64,000 nt of DNA. It comes from Paraspadella gotoi. Taxonomy: Eukaryota > Chaetognatha. This document shows, piece after piece, positions 55,201 to 62,135 of the stretch. The notes beneath the pieces were generated by a model, which was not told where the DNA came from, searched no databases, and saw only the letters and a program-made list of their open reading frames with translations. The DNA is taken from positions 13,339,081 to 13,403,080 of the forward strand of contig CM119267.1 in assembly GCA_051294375.1 (NCBI GenBank), given 5' to 3'. A program made the translations under genes and the position numbers. Position 1 is the first letter of the stretch. Each line of letters opens with the position of its first letter.

Positions 55201-57716
55201 TGGACAAAAATGAACATGATTTTTTTCCCTAAAAGTTGCAAAAAAGTTACTCTTATATGATTAGAAATAGCAAGAGATGGTTTTAATCAATCCGTATTTT
55301 GACCTAATTTATATTATGGTGCGAATTAAATTAATTTTGTGAATAGTAACTGAACAATACTGGAACAAGTTTGAGCAAACAATGTCAGATAATTATCGGT
55401 AATTAATTAATTAATTAATAAATAATTAGTAATTAATTCAAGTTAATTAATTAGTTAATTAATTAATAATTAATTTATTCAAGTTAATTATTTAAATAAT
55501 GAGGCAATTAATTAATTAGATTCAAAAAGTTTGTTTTGATTGATAAATTGACTGATTAATTGATTATTGATTAATTAATTGACTAATTGATTAATTAACT
55601 TATTAATTTTTTGATTAATTAATACATCTTGCATTTACATTTAAAATAAAAAGAAGCATAATCAATTAGTGAAACAGGTTCTTTGTTTTTTCCATTTAAA
55701 CTCATTTCCACTCAAACGATTCCATCGAAACGATTTCCAGTTTAATCACACACTTTTCTACCCAAATATAAAATTTCAAGTCAATCGCCCCATCCACAAT
55801 AGGCCTTAGCAAATTTTTTAAAACTTTTTTACAGAATTTAGCACTATAGTACAAATTAGTCCCCTATATGCTACTAATTTTTTTACATCTTTGTTTTTTG
55901 AAAAATCGATCAATAAGTACTTGCAACTCTTCAAAATTTGAAAAAAAAACGGTTTTTTTCATTAAAAATGATAGATATCTTAAAAAATATCAGTCGGAAT
56001 CAAATTTAACCTGCGTCAACTTAAAGAGCGGAAAAATACTTCATTTTACATACTTTATTTTTAAAAATCCAAAAAATACTTTTCCAATTATTGATGTTTA
56101 AAAAACCGAATTCTTGGCATTTTTAAGTGAAATTTTTTGTTTTTCCCTTTATAAGCTATGTACCAGAATGAAGAGAGTTTCAGCGGAGAGACATGCGCTT
56201 CATCCCCTGCTTCGTACTCTCATATGTGAGAGTCCTGGGGGCGGCTGTCTGGTGGTCCTATCGCCACAGATGGATTAAAGCTGTTTCTTTCGCAGCGCCT
56301 CTGTGGACTAATGCACCATCCCAATGTGCGTCCCTGGTTCGAGCCCTGAGGTTGTCATGTAGAGAGTGGGATGGACCGGGTAACCCGCCTGTAGGCAAGG
56401 GCCTACTGCCAGATCCAAAGCTCTAGACTACATGAACAAATTGAACAAATTGAACATGCTGTCGCCACGAGGTGACACCGCTGTGGGTGTGGCGCCCTGT
56501 AAAACCAGCCTCTTCACAATAACACTTTAATATTCTGACACTCCCATGGTCACTAGAGCGTAGTGAAAGTGACATACTAAAATTTTAAATATCAATTATG
56601 AATAACATACAATGGTGGACTAAAATCCACCAACCGTTCATCAGCAGCCATTGGTCCGGGGTTCTAGCCCGGTGGCCGCCTAGCAGTTAAGAGGGACGGG
56701 GCGCTTAACCCGCCTGTAACACGGTGTTACAGCCTGATCCGAAGCTCAGGGACTGCTTATATTGAACGGTTCTGTCATTAACACAACAATAATTACTGTC
56801 TCTTCAATACCATCAGTGAACATTAATTTGTAAAAAAAATTAATTTTATGTTCTTCAATTTTTGCAGTAGGCTATATTTTATATAGTCAAAATAGGCTTT
56901 TCTTAATTTTGATTGCAGATTTGAATTCCTCGTCAAAGGTTGATAAAAGAAAATATAAATCATTTTTAAAAATTATTTCATTAAGTGATTTAAAAATTAA
57001 AAAAACTATATTTAATATATAAAATTTTAATTTTCAGCTTAAAATATAGTTTTTTTTATATTTGATCAACCTAATGAATGAATTTTTAAAAAAGAGTTAT
57101 ATTTCTTTATATCAACTTTTCATGACGAATCCAAATCTGCAAAAAAATCTTACATAAAACTATTTTGAAATTTTAACACTTATTGGATTAATATAAGTAT
57201 AAATATGGCCTACTGCGTAAATTGTAAATTATACATAAAAGTTAATTAGTATAATGTTGTTCGTTCCTCACTTTTAGAATTTTAATTAAAGTTAAATTTA
57301 GAATTTTTACTACACTCGCCCCCTTGACCCCGCTCAGCATGGCATATGTCGTTTAATTTGACCCGACTCACCGTTGATGTTGGTCTTGAAAGCCCCATTG
57401 GCCCTTCTCACCTTTGACGTTGGCCTTGAAAGCCCCGATGGCCTTTCTCACCTTTGACGTTGGCCTTGAAAGCCCCGTTGGCCCTTCTCACCTTTGACGT
57501 TGGCCTGGAAAGCCCCGTTGGCCCTTCTCACCTTTGACGACGGCCTGGAAAGCCCCGTTGGCCCTTCTCACCTTTGACGTTGGCCTTAGTCGCTCCCTTG
57601 GCCCGCGAAAGGTCGTCGACGACACCGACGACGTCGGGAAACTTCCGGTCGATGAAGTCGACGACGAAATGGAGGAGAGTCATGTTGCGGTCGACGGACG
57701 ACTTGGTGTCCTCCAA
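27548..57716 (-). CDS. Daam-like formin, C-terminal half (FH2 and DAD; partial gene)
   Basis: The visible coding exons are 57716-57572, 46923-46658, 40437-40285, 34167-33835 and 28047-27548, all with GT-AG ends. The first three encode consecutive FH2 segments: DTKSSVDRNMTLLHFVVDF; GLKEVEAELDFY with FLTIASYKLSELEKA; and TPPDEFFAEIDAFVTSFVEAK. These align in order with the C-terminal FH2 of Daam formins. The last exon carries a DAD-like segment, LFAALEAGDIF, followed by a basic RNRSRRRR cluster. Formins nucleate and processively elongate actin filaments through dimeric FH2; the DAD binds the N-terminal DID to autoinhibit, released by Rho/Dishevelled in Daam. Phases 0/1 agree except between 40285 (phase 0) and 34167 (phase 1), so at least one small exon is missing. 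GBD, FH3/DID and FH1 must lie beyond 57716. Confidence 0.88.
28048..28115. repeat. Purine-rich tandem repeat forming the DAD acceptor's pyrimidine tract
   Basis: Units like GGGAAGGGATGAGGGTGGG repeat about two and a half times. On the gene's strand they are C/T-rich and lead directly into the acceptor. Confidence 0.8.
30680..30960. repeat. CGT/CAT and GAC/GGC trinucleotide-rich stretch containing an assembly gap
   Basis: CATCATCGTCGT-type repeats from about 30680, then GAC repeats, ten N at 30931-30940, and GGC repeats. The gap sits at the junction of two GC-rich trinucleotide arrays, so the true array length is unknown. Confidence 0.9.
32085..32790 (+). mobile_element. Repeat family E copy with tetranucleotide and 18-bp minisatellite parts
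   Basis: The order is: a conserved segment (GATTCCATCGAAACTTCATA..., CACACACAAAATTTCATTCC); a GGAC tetranucleotide array at 32214-32295; TTATCATAATTCGATGTTCT; GCAGATCCGACT; then an inverted copy of the first segment (32500-32650); and four units of an 18-bp repeat (32703-32775). Related copies lie at about 34725-35070, 41070-42660, 47460-48250, 50115-50545 and 55685-55800. No coding capacity is seen; probably a non-autonomous foldback or satellite-bearing element. Confidence 0.75.
32947..32978 (+). repeat. Short repeat family G
   Basis: GGCAGATCCGACATTGTTTG followed by CTCAAATTTGTT. Other copies are at 42776-42808, 46936-46962 (minus), 52716-52750, 55363-55390 (minus), and a weak one near 63674-63710. 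It shares GCAGATCCGAC with family E and may be its terminus. Confidence 0.75.
33835..34167 (-). CDS. Formin linker exon (Gln-rich, between FH2 and DAD)
   Basis: The acceptor is CCTTCCCTGCAG^AGAATTCC and the donor GCAG^GTTGCC; 333 nt, phase 1-1. In this frame it encodes an acidic/Pro start (ENSLDDSRGDSKSEPQPP), poly-Gln (QKEQQQQQPQQQQQ), a basic stretch (RKKRRQQLKQ), and ends with FECEDDDDENSA. It joins to DLFAALEAGDIF of the DAD exon, recreating the acidic-then-DAD order of Daam proteins. The +0 frame is also open for most of the exon and ends ENRGKN then stop at 33874; that frame would follow if the exon were joined directly to the phase 0 donor at 40285. Confidence 0.65.
34725..35070 (+). 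mobile_element. Repeat family E copy
   Basis: This has GATTCCATCGAAAATTCATA, CACACACAAAATTTCATTCC, a GGAC/CAGA-type tetranucleotide array (34853-34910), TTATCATAATTCGATGTTCT and a terminal AAGCAGATCCGACT. An insertion of about 70 bp separates the array from the TTATCATAATTCG part. Confidence 0.7.
35177..35222. repeat. (ATT)n microsatellite
   Basis: About 15 perfect ATT/TTA units. Confidence 0.97.
35230..35480 (+). mobile_element. LTR-like end with AATAAA and primer-binding-like site
   Basis: AATAAATCATTCTTGATCTG is followed by AACTTGTACCGTCCATACG and then TGGTGAGCCCGACGTG. The last motif also directly follows terminal repeats at 26430 and 52215 and fits the primer-binding position of an LTR retrotransposon. 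ACTTGTACCGTCCATA recurs after the N gap at 35576. The upstream boundary is uncertain. Confidence 0.45.
35566..35575. other. Assembly gap (10 N)
   Basis: Ten N inside an A/C-rich AAAACAAAA tract; ACTTGTACCGTCCAT is present on both sides, so the gap may hide or create a duplication. Confidence 0.98.
36855..37553 (-). pseudogene. Degenerate protein-coding remnant with frame breaks, origin unknown
   Basis: On the minus strand a start (MAREWKNEKRSNWRDEKRKK, from about 37553) runs about 25 codons to a stop. Coding-like sequence continues in another frame to about 37320, then in a third from an ATG at 37322 to 37083 (79 codons, for example NAKEIALANKILNKLG). A further open stretch runs to about 36855. 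At 37319-37322 the stop of one segment overlaps the ATG of the next (ATGA). Composition is charged and non-repetitive, unlike the surrounding DNA. It could be a decayed mobile-element or integrated viral gene; I recognise no domain, and nothing here is evidently functional. Confidence 0.4.
39071..39180 (+). ncRNA. Hammerhead-like motif inside a perfect 23-bp inverted repeat
   Basis: The arms are 39071-39093 and 39158-39180 (AAGTTTGTTTGTTTGATAAC...). Between them lies CTGATGA (39106-39112), a stem II candidate GGCTTAAAGCAAGAGCC, GAAA (39131-39134) and ACATGTC. The order CTGANGA / stem / GAAA / short stem / NUH is the type I hammerhead core known from Penelope-like elements and retrozymes. Stem III (ACATGT) is minimal, so dimeric action would be expected. 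Confidence 0.5.
39823..40097 (+). mobile_element. tRNA-like terminal repeat (LTR) with upstream polypurine tract
   Basis: The A-box-like TGGTGCAGGAGG is at 39910-39921 and the B-box-like GGTTCTAGCCC at 39954-39964. The end is AATAATTACTGTCTCTT. A first partial LTR start (GGTGGATTAAAATCCACC) is followed by GGGGAGGGGGGATGTA, a polypurine-tract-like sequence. Then a second LTR start appears (39876 onward), as expected for the 3' end of an element that lost its interior. Confidence 0.7.
40285..40437 (-). CDS. Formin FH2 C-terminal exon
   Basis: The acceptor is TTTCTTTCCCGCAG^TACGAG and the preferred donor GAGG^GTAAGG; 153 nt, phase 0-0. It encodes YEAAALLYGESAEATPPDEF then FAEIDAFVTSFVEAKMENEA and a KKEEEEKR tail. 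P-D-E-F-F and the E-A-K-x-E-N sequence are characteristic of the last helices of Daam FH2 domains. Two further in-frame donor candidates lie downstream (GGG^GTGAGG and CTG^GTAAGA). Reading through reaches a stop at 40213, giving a possible short C-terminus. Confidence 0.85.
41070..41765 (+). mobile_element. Repeat family E copy, tandemly repeated
   Basis: It starts with an inverted pair (GGTCCGTCGGTCCCACCCCT at 41082 against its complement near 41160-41187). Then come three diverged tandem units of about 150-185 bp at roughly 41270-41405, 41440-41590 and 41630-41760, each with GGATGGAT, AAATTTTGTGTGTGGGTAGG and CTGGATATAAAGTTT. Confidence 0.75.
41815..42650 (+). repeat. 18-bp minisatellite, consensus ATGCAAGTTGAAAAAATG
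   Basis: About 45 diverged units. The unit resembles the 18-bp unit at 47478-47830 and 32703-32775 (consensus ATGCCAGTTGACCAAATT), so these are variants of one satellite associated with family E. Because 18 is a multiple of 3, long His/Phe/Asn open frames appear on the complement but are not genes. Confidence 0.92.
43540..43900 (-). mobile_element. Left arm of a long inverted repeat carrying a hammerhead-like motif
   Basis: The sequence from AAAGCAAAGTATTTTAGAAT through a GA microsatellite to GAGACAGAATAGTGGTCAGA and TTACTTATTTTCACGAC is present inverted at 45235-45500. On the minus strand the hammerhead-like core is CTGATGA (43652-43646) with GAAA (43626-43623). It probably derives from a Penelope-like or related element with terminal repeats. 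Confidence 0.65.
43705..43770. repeat. (GA)n microsatellite within the left arm
   Basis: A GTGTGTGT start followed by GAGAGA for about 60 bp; the right arm carries the corresponding CT run at 45350-45367, much shorter. Confidence 0.95.
44109..44755. mobile_element. Foldback element with arms of about 280 bp
   Basis: 44109-44390 (TTTTAGGTGATAATTAAGAG... to GGCGGGCGGTTGTCCATTC) is repeated inverted at 44480-44755, leaving a loop of about 90 bp. Arm similarity is high, with small indels. It sits inside the outer inverted pair 43540-43900 / 45235-45500, producing a nested hairpin. Confidence 0.85.
44805..45035 (+). pseudogene. Possible C-terminal remnant of a non-LTR reverse transcriptase
   Basis: The 76 codons include LQLRAIKIFHKLPTHIDKQI and LSDYVRNFLVHRLKAIIRN. 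The L-Q-x-R-A-x-(K/R)-I pattern followed by an L-x-x-Y-x-x-x-x-x-V-x-R segment resembles the extreme C-terminus of LINE-type ORF2 proteins. There is no catalytic region nearby. This is pattern-level evidence only. Confidence 0.35.
45235..45500 (+). mobile_element. Right arm of the long inverted repeat with hammerhead-like motif
   Basis: It matches the left arm in inverse orientation. The core is CTGATGA (45407-45413), stem II candidate GGTTTGAAAAAGCAAGCC, GAAA (45433-45436), ACATGTC (45436-45442). A short stem I can form between ACG before CTGATGA and CGT after GTC. Confidence 0.65.
46658..46923 (-). CDS. Formin FH2 internal exon
   Basis: The acceptor is TTCTTTCTCCTAAG^AAATGGGG and the donor GGAG^GTGAGG; 266 nt, phase 1 in and 0 out. 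It encodes EMGSEFLLLRRGLKEVEAEL, DFYQRRHQ, a Thr/Ser/Ala loop, then DGKKFCEIIGEFLTIASYKL and SELEKAFVAMTKE. The G-L-K-x-V-E-x-E-L and F-x-x-x-A-S-x-x-x-S-E-L-E spacing matches Daam FH2 helices. The loop (about 25 residues, ETAETTTSAPTPSAAS) is in the position where Daam has a short Pro/Gln loop. Confidence 0.88.
46936..46962 (-). repeat. Short repeat family G at a formin splice acceptor
   Basis: On the gene's strand TCCGACATTGTTTGCTCAAA followed by CTTGTTC ends 10-12 nt before the AAG acceptor. The repeat therefore supplies the branch and pyrimidine region of exon 46923-46658. Confidence 0.7.
47190..47240. repeat. (CT)n microsatellite
   Basis: Uninterrupted CT run of about 45 bp beside a diverged hammerhead-bearing repeat, as at 43705 and 45350. 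Confidence 0.95.
47271..47316 (+). ncRNA. Degenerate hammerhead-like motif
   Basis: CAAACGATGATGAAAACTTG, then GAATCGAAACATGTCTGTC. The first core box is altered (CGATGATGA) and stem II is poorly paired, so this copy is probably inactive. The flanking CT repeat and CTTACCT/CAGTCCTC-like sequence relate it to 45235-45500. Confidence 0.4.
47460..48250 (-). mobile_element. Repeat family E copy (inverse) with 18-bp minisatellite
   Basis: 47478-47830 holds about 20 units of AACTGGCATAATTTGGTC, the same satellite as 41815-42650. It is followed by CAATCAATCAATAAATCAAA, the mirrored segment CACACACAAAATTTCATT, and a second copy in the same orientation near 48100-48240. Confidence 0.75.
49160..49237. 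repeat. (GA)n microsatellite
   Basis: An interrupted GA run; a second shorter one lies at 49398-49419. Confidence 0.95.
49742..50074 (-). repeat. Terminal-repeat element, family C (inverse copy)
   Basis: Two direct repeats of AATTGGTACAACCAATATAA ... AAATAAGCTATCTTGCCCCT flank an interior that matches 8790-9010 in reverse (GACCACTCCCTTAAGTATT). Same architecture as 8707-9099. Confidence 0.7.
50115..50545 (-). mobile_element. Repeat family E copy interrupted by a hammerhead-bearing insert
   Basis: AGTCGGATCTGCTGATAAGC opens the copy; CATCGAATTATGATAAATTA is followed by an insert of about 130 bp (50260-50390). The insert carries, on the minus strand, GATGAAGAGTCGAAACATGTC. The family E tail then continues with GATGTCCGTCCGTCTGTCTG. 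The insertion shows the hammerhead-bearing element moved after family E. Confidence 0.6.
50619..50850 (-). mobile_element. Solo tRNA-like terminal repeat
   Basis: The element reads TATGGTGGTCTAAAATCCAC ... AATTACTGTCTCTT on the minus strand. AATGT is present directly on both sides, a 5-bp target-site duplication. Internal A-box-like and B-box-like sequences are retained. Confidence 0.75.
51167..51427 (+). pseudogene. Fragment of an LTR-retrotransposon gag-pol junction
   Basis: The open frame contains LTLCQKHVKFGDDAWSCEPG then CSKYEETQRKREGNGK. The C-x-x-H-x-K-F-G-x-x-A-x-x-C-x-x-x-C pattern is typical of the segment before the protease of Ty3/gypsy polyproteins. The preceding region is acidic then lysine-rich. 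It stops at 51425 and no protease, RT or integrase follows, so it is a relic. Confidence 0.6.
51790..52444 (-). mobile_element. Miniature LTR element with tRNA-like terminal repeats, complete
   Basis: Terminal repeats lie at 52216-52444 (5') and 51790-52022 (3'), nearly identical and in the same orientation. Each begins TGGTGGAC/TGGGGGAC and ends CTGTCTCTTCA, so TG...CA. Immediately after the 5' repeat comes TTGGTGAGCCCGAC, a primer-binding-like site. Just before the 3' repeat is GGGAGGGGGGGATGTA, a polypurine tract. The interior is only about 190 bp and encodes at most a short gag-like start (MPQPGDALSAHNTSGNNAST, from 52161). Each repeat holds A-box-like and B-box-like (GGTTCTAGCCC) sequences. 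The architecture is that of a TRIM, non-autonomous, with a Pol III-like LTR. Confidence 0.75.
52716..52750 (+). repeat. Short repeat family G
   Basis: GGGCAGATCCGGCATTGTTT followed by GCTCAAACTTG, preceded by TTAATTAATTA-type sequence as at 55390-55600. Confidence 0.7.
54270..54650. repeat. Long pyrimidine-rich tract
   Basis: About 380 bp almost entirely C and T on the plus strand; open frames in it are compositional artefacts. Confidence 0.8.
55363..55630. repeat. Family G copy followed by TTAATTAA-rich array
   Basis: 55363-55390 is the inverse of GCAGATCCGACATTGTTTGC. Adjacent sequence to about 55630 is an imperfect TTAATTAATTA/GATTAATTG array with strong self-complementarity. Confidence 0.65.
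55685..55800 (+). mobile_element. Repeat family E fragment
   Basis: CCATTTAAACTCATTTCCAC, CGATTCCATCGAAACGATTT and a diverged CACACTTTTCTACCC segment; truncated before the tetranucleotide array. Confidence 0.6.
56193..56440 (+). mobile_element. tRNA-derived element, second subfamily
   Basis: It contains a canonical B box, GGTTCGAGCCC (56336-56346), preceded by an A-box-like region. It shares GGGTAACCCGCCTGTA and GCCAGATCCAAAGCTC with the LTR family at 52216. The perfect B box suggests this subfamily is closer to the original tRNA-like source. Confidence 0.6.
56613..56805 (+). mobile_element. Solo tRNA-like terminal repeat with internal deletion
   Basis: GGTGGACTAAAATCCACCAA to AATAATTACTGTCTCTTCA. 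The A-box region is deleted (CCATTGGT joins directly to CCGGGGTTCTAGCCC), while the B-box-like part is kept. Confidence 0.75.
57115..57312 (+). repeat. Repeat family D copy
   Basis: It shares ATATCAACTTT, GAATCCAAATCTGCAAAA, AAATATGGCCTACTG and AATGTTGTTCGTT with 17607-17825. It lies directly beside the 40-bp tandem array. Confidence 0.6.
57361..57590. repeat. 40-bp tandem array copying the 3' end and splice donor of a formin exon
   Basis: Units start at 57371, 57411, 57451, 57491, 57531 and 57571, exactly 40 bp apart. On the gene's strand each reads ...AACGTCAAAG^GTGAGAAGGGC..., so each carries the final bases of exon 57716-57572 and its donor. A similar single unit is seen near 53326-53365. 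Confidence 0.9.
57572..57716 (-). CDS. Formin FH2 exon
   Basis: The acceptor is CCCTCCCTTCAG^TTGGAG and the donor AAAG^GTGAGA; 145 nt, phase 0 in and 1 out. It encodes LEDTKSSVDRNMTLLHFVVD then FIDRKFPDVVGVVDDLSRAK and GATKANVK. T-K-(S/D)-x-(V/I)-D-x-x-x-(T)-L-L-H-(F/Y) is one of the most conserved FH2 motifs. With phase 1 it joins 46923, giving the order seen in Daam proteins. The donor is present in multiple tandem copies downstream. Confidence 0.88.
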
Positions 57717-59734
57717 CTGAAGGGAGGGGGAGAGAGATGAAGAGTGATGAGATTAGCCTGAAATGTCTCGATTTCTCTCACTGAGGTCAGCACCTTTAAG
57801 TCTCTCAATATGTCTCTCTCTCTATCTGTATCTCTTTCGCTAACTGTCTCTATCTCTCTCTCTCTCTCATTTCCTGTCTCACCTCTTTTCTTTCCTTTTT
57901 CAGTATCACGTCAAAAAAAAAGAGACCGCATTAACAATTTAGATGAGGTTTTTTTTTTGCTATTCGCTTCTCGCAAACGAAGAAAAAAAACAGGAAGGCC
58001 TCTCGATATTCCAAAGTCGAGGCTGCCTCTTTGTCAGTCCGCTGACTTAGTATTATTTGTCATTAAATCCCTGTCAGAATTTCCCCCTTTTATATTATTG
58101 CCATTTTATTATGCAAATATCAAATATCACAGAAAAAAGGCGATAATTTTTCGTGGCGTTCGTGCAACCTTTTCCTCGCGAAGACGAAGATTATATCTAG
58201 TCAATTCCCTTTCTCTCATCTCACTTGGCTGTGTAAGGAAACTATCAATATTCATTTCGGAATTTCCTCTTTTTTCTCCAACATACAAATAGGCATTGTA
58301 CCAAGGATCGGTTTCTCTCGGTCAATAACCAAAAGCCAAGCAAGGCGGGCGCACCGTAATAGTCGTGCGTTTTGGGTGCACTCCCGTGGATCACCTTTTA
58401 AGACATATACATGGTAAATTGACAGAATAGATAGATACAGTTACCCGGAAACTGAGATGTGAGTAAGTCGTAATAGGAATAAATTTCTTCCATTTAATGG
58501 ATGAAAAGGGCTTACGATTTTATAGGTGTGTTCTGAGATTGCTGGCTATTGCGAAATCATATTAAGGCATTTTAAAAAAAAATCCTAAACGAGATTAGAA
58601 AATTGGGTAAAACAAAAGTTAAAAATTTGCATCATTTGTATATTGTTTTTAAATTTCTTTAATATTGCTAAAATGATACTCAAGGAAGGGTTTGATGAGT
58701 TGTAGGAGAATACTTTGTTGACTCATGAAATTTTTTGCCATGTGTTTATCAAGTAGCTGTGAGGTTTGGGTGATGGATCAGTTTATCAAATGATGCATAA
58801 ATTGCTTATTAAGTAGATATTATGGTTTTAAATTTTAGTAATAGAAAAAGGTCTTTGGGGGGCTGGTTGCTACATAACTGAGTTTCATCATTTTAAAAAG
58901 ATAGTTGGCACAGGTCAAAATTTTTTTGACAAAATTCAATATAGTTATTATGCCAAAGTAGAATGACAGTAATGGATTAATTTTTCGTTATAAAATCAGT
59001 AATATTTGCTTTTTATAACCTGAAGGCTAAGAAAATTTTCTTTGCGTTTTAAAGAACTCATTTCTATTAAGCTGTTTTTTTTAATTTTTACTAATTTGAT
59101 TTTCATTAAATATTTTTTTTATTAGTTTTACACGCAGCGTATATATTAATATATGTTTAAAAAAATTTAACAGTCATAAGTAATTTGAATATATTTAAAT
59201 ATTTTTATTAAGTTTTTAAATATTTATGGATAAGAATTATAAATTTATTAAACATTTTACCAAATTATTGCACAAATTTGGCATAGCATTGAATAGAGGC
59301 GAACATACGGGATCATACAAATGATAGATAATTTTTTCTCAATTTATTGTTATAAGGGTATGGAGGGAGGTTGAGTAAGATCATAAGTGACAAAGGTGGT
59401 GTAAAATCTGAAAAAAATGCGCTGTCGTGATTTGAAAAGCCGAATATAGAAATGGGGGGAAGGGGGGGTACCATGATAAAGATTTTTGTTCTCAGATTTT
59501 GATTGGGAGAATAGGCTCCTTTTAATCTATATTGTTGTAGTACGATAAATTTAAGGTAATCAAAGAATGTTTAGCTACATATTTAGGGAAAGTTATTTTA
59601 TTAACCATTTAAGAAAAAATTTATTCGTTGTTTTTAGATAAGAAGGTGTATAGAAAAATGATTAACAAGAGTTTGAAAAAGTTTTTTTTTTATTTTTTAA
59701 GCTATATTTATTCTATATAAGTCAAAGAATTATT

Positions 59735-60300
59735 GAGAGGAAGTAAGGAGAGAGAGATGGAAGGAAGTATAGTGTAAGGAAGGAAAGAAAAAAGGGAAGC
59801 GGAGAGAAGGAAGGAAATGAAATAGGAAGGAAGGAAGGAAGGATACACTGAAAGGAAATAAGAGGTGGAAAAGGAAAGATAAGGAGTAAAATGAAGAAAA
59901 GAGGAAGGATGAAAATTAGAAAGGAATGTCGAGAGGAAAAAATAGAAGAATAAGGGTATCAAGGTAAAGGAAGAAAAGAAAAAAGATCTAGAATAATTAT
60001 GAGTGGAAGAACGAACGAAAGATAAAAAAGGTGGAAAATAATAAGAATAAAAAAGAAAGGACAGGAAAAATCGGAAGAAAAAATAAAAGAAAAGGAAAGT
60101 TGAATAGTGTGGTAACTGATTCTGGATGGCATACATGATTGCAGAAGGACTCCAATCAAGTAATTATGTTTGGAGAGAAAAATAAGAAAAGGGAAAGAAT
60201 AAGGAAAAAAGAGAATGGAAAAGAGGGGGATAAAAGGAGAGAAAAGAAGAGAAAAGAAAAGAAATAGAAAGACGAGAAAAAATGTCAAAAGGAGGAAGAA
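59735..60300. repeat. Long purine-rich tract
   Basis: About 560 bp of A/G-rich sequence on the plus strand with GGAAGGAAGGAA runs; capable of triplex or slipped structures. Confidence 0.8.
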
Positions 60301-60910
60301 GGACTGTAAATTAAAGATTATAAGCGACACATAAATTTAATGGATGATCTATAACGTAAAAATAATCTGTTACGAGTCGATACTATAATACTTAAACGTA
60401 ATTTTTAAAAATATTATAGATTTCTTTTGAAGTTATGATGCGATCATATGTGTAATTTGTCAATTTCACAACTTACTCAGTTGTTTGATTAAGTTTGAAA
60501 GTAAAGACTATAAGGATAATGGTGACAGATATGTATATTGAATTGCTACATAATTTTGTTGTTCTTTTTTTTTTAAAACGGATGGGATGAATTTTGATTT
60601 GAGTGAGAGTGTTGTGAGGTATTTTTTTTCACGATATAATTACTTTTCATCGATGGTGAAGGAATCGCGCGTATGCGTTTAGGAGGTGTTTTCTAGGCAA
60701 GGCGCAATCGCTTCTGGAATATTGTGCCCGCTGGAATCGTATCAGAGTATAGATTTCATATTGCGCTACATGATTGAAAATTATGTCGACACTGTAATGC
60801 GTTGTTAAGGACGAATCATTGGCGGCAATCATATCGGCGATCGTAAAAGCCACTAATAAAGATTGAAATGGAATAGAAAAGAGTATATATATATGTGTAC
60901 AGTGTCAATG

Positions 60911-61390
60911 GTAAGTAATGATTCAAAGACTTTGAAATGCCCGTATACTTCATCTTTTTTTTTTATATTGTGTATGACGTTCAGTTGCATTTAAGAATAA
61001 TTTTAAAAGAAAGAGATTTAAACGAACCTGATTTTGCACTGATTCTAGATGCTGCACTATCTTAAAATGGCTCTATCGACAGAACTGGGGATTGAAGGAA
61101 CGGTTATCTCGACTTAGAATAGTAGTTATTCCAATTATATAGCACTTCTTAAAATAATATACATTCGTGTAAGTAGAACATTAACATATTTAGTAGTGGG
61201 TGTTAAGTCTAATGAGAAATTCGAACCATTATTTAGTAGTCGCATTGCGATATTGTAGAGCAGAGAAAAAAAATTAGTATATCAGAAGGAGAAAATAAAG
61301 TGATTAATTTAGTAATATTTAAAAAGCATCAAGTACCATTTTCTATAAATTATGGAAAATAATTCTGAAGTTATGAATCACTACGGGGTA
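60911..61390. mobile_element. Internally deleted relative of the 543-1657 transposon
   Basis: The left end GTAAGTAATGATTCAAAGAC and right end TATGAATCACTACGGGGTA resemble the TIRs at 545 and 1655. The interior shares AGAATAGTAGTTATT and GAACATTAACAT with 1387-1460. About 480 bp, no coding capacity. Confidence 0.65.
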
Positions 61391-61944
61391 TGTTTTTTGA
61401 AAAACAATTAAGCGTAATTAGTTAAATGAATCATCATAGTTAGGGCACGTGATTTTTCCGCTAAGATTGTTTTAATAGGAGCGGTTTTGGCTACGTCTCC
61501 TAATAGCACGATCCGATTGGGCGAGTTCTGGTGAAAATTGGGTGTCAATATATCATTGACGTTTAATCTAGCTTTTCGTTCGAGCATCGATATGGGATAT
61601 AAAATTTATGTTTAAATTAATAGACATAACGAATAAATAAGTAAAGTATATTGAAATTCTTCAGCTAAAATCTTCTTCTTTTGTCCCGAGGACACAGGTT
61701 CATTTTGTAAGAGACGCCTAAAGTTCTCTCCAAAACGTTCGCGAACAATTTGCAGACAAAATTTGGGCTGTCCAGCGTTTGCGCCACCTTGCAAACATTT
61801 TTTGGACAAACTATTTTAAAAGACAATTCGGTAAATTGCATTTCAGGAATATTAGGAAATTATTCATAGTAGATAAACGACGTCGATGTAGCGTCTGGCA
61901 AAAAATTGCCGCCATTAGGTGACTAGAAACTTCACCCAAGACGT

Positions 61945-62135
61945 TAGTCAAGCGGCCATTGGTGCAGGAGGCAAGTATGCTCGCCTCAACCCTAAAGGTC
62001 GGGTTGCCGGTGGTCGTCTGGAGTTAAAGAGGGACGTGGGCCGCTTTAAACCGACTCGTGTAACAATGGTGATTTTACAAGCCTGATCCGAAAGCTCAGG
62101 ATGCTATATTGAAACCGGTTCTGTCATATCTGACA
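61945..62135 (+). mobile_element. Decayed tRNA-like terminal repeat
   Basis: It retains GCGGCCATTGGTGCAGGAGG, AAAGGTCGGGTTGCC and GCCTGATCCGAAAGCTCAGG, with several small insertions relative to the copies at 50619 and 52216. Confidence 0.65.

Larger units (their letters stand above)
46924..57571. other. Formin intron of about 10.6 kb, repeat-filled
   Basis: No exon is visible. It holds two CT/GA microsatellites, a hammerhead-like motif, the 18-bp satellite and family E, family C and LTR-type elements, a gag fragment and AT-rich DNA. 53000-54260 and 54650-55360 show nothing beyond AT-rich unique sequence; 54270-54650 is a pyrimidine-rich tract. Confidence 0.6.
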
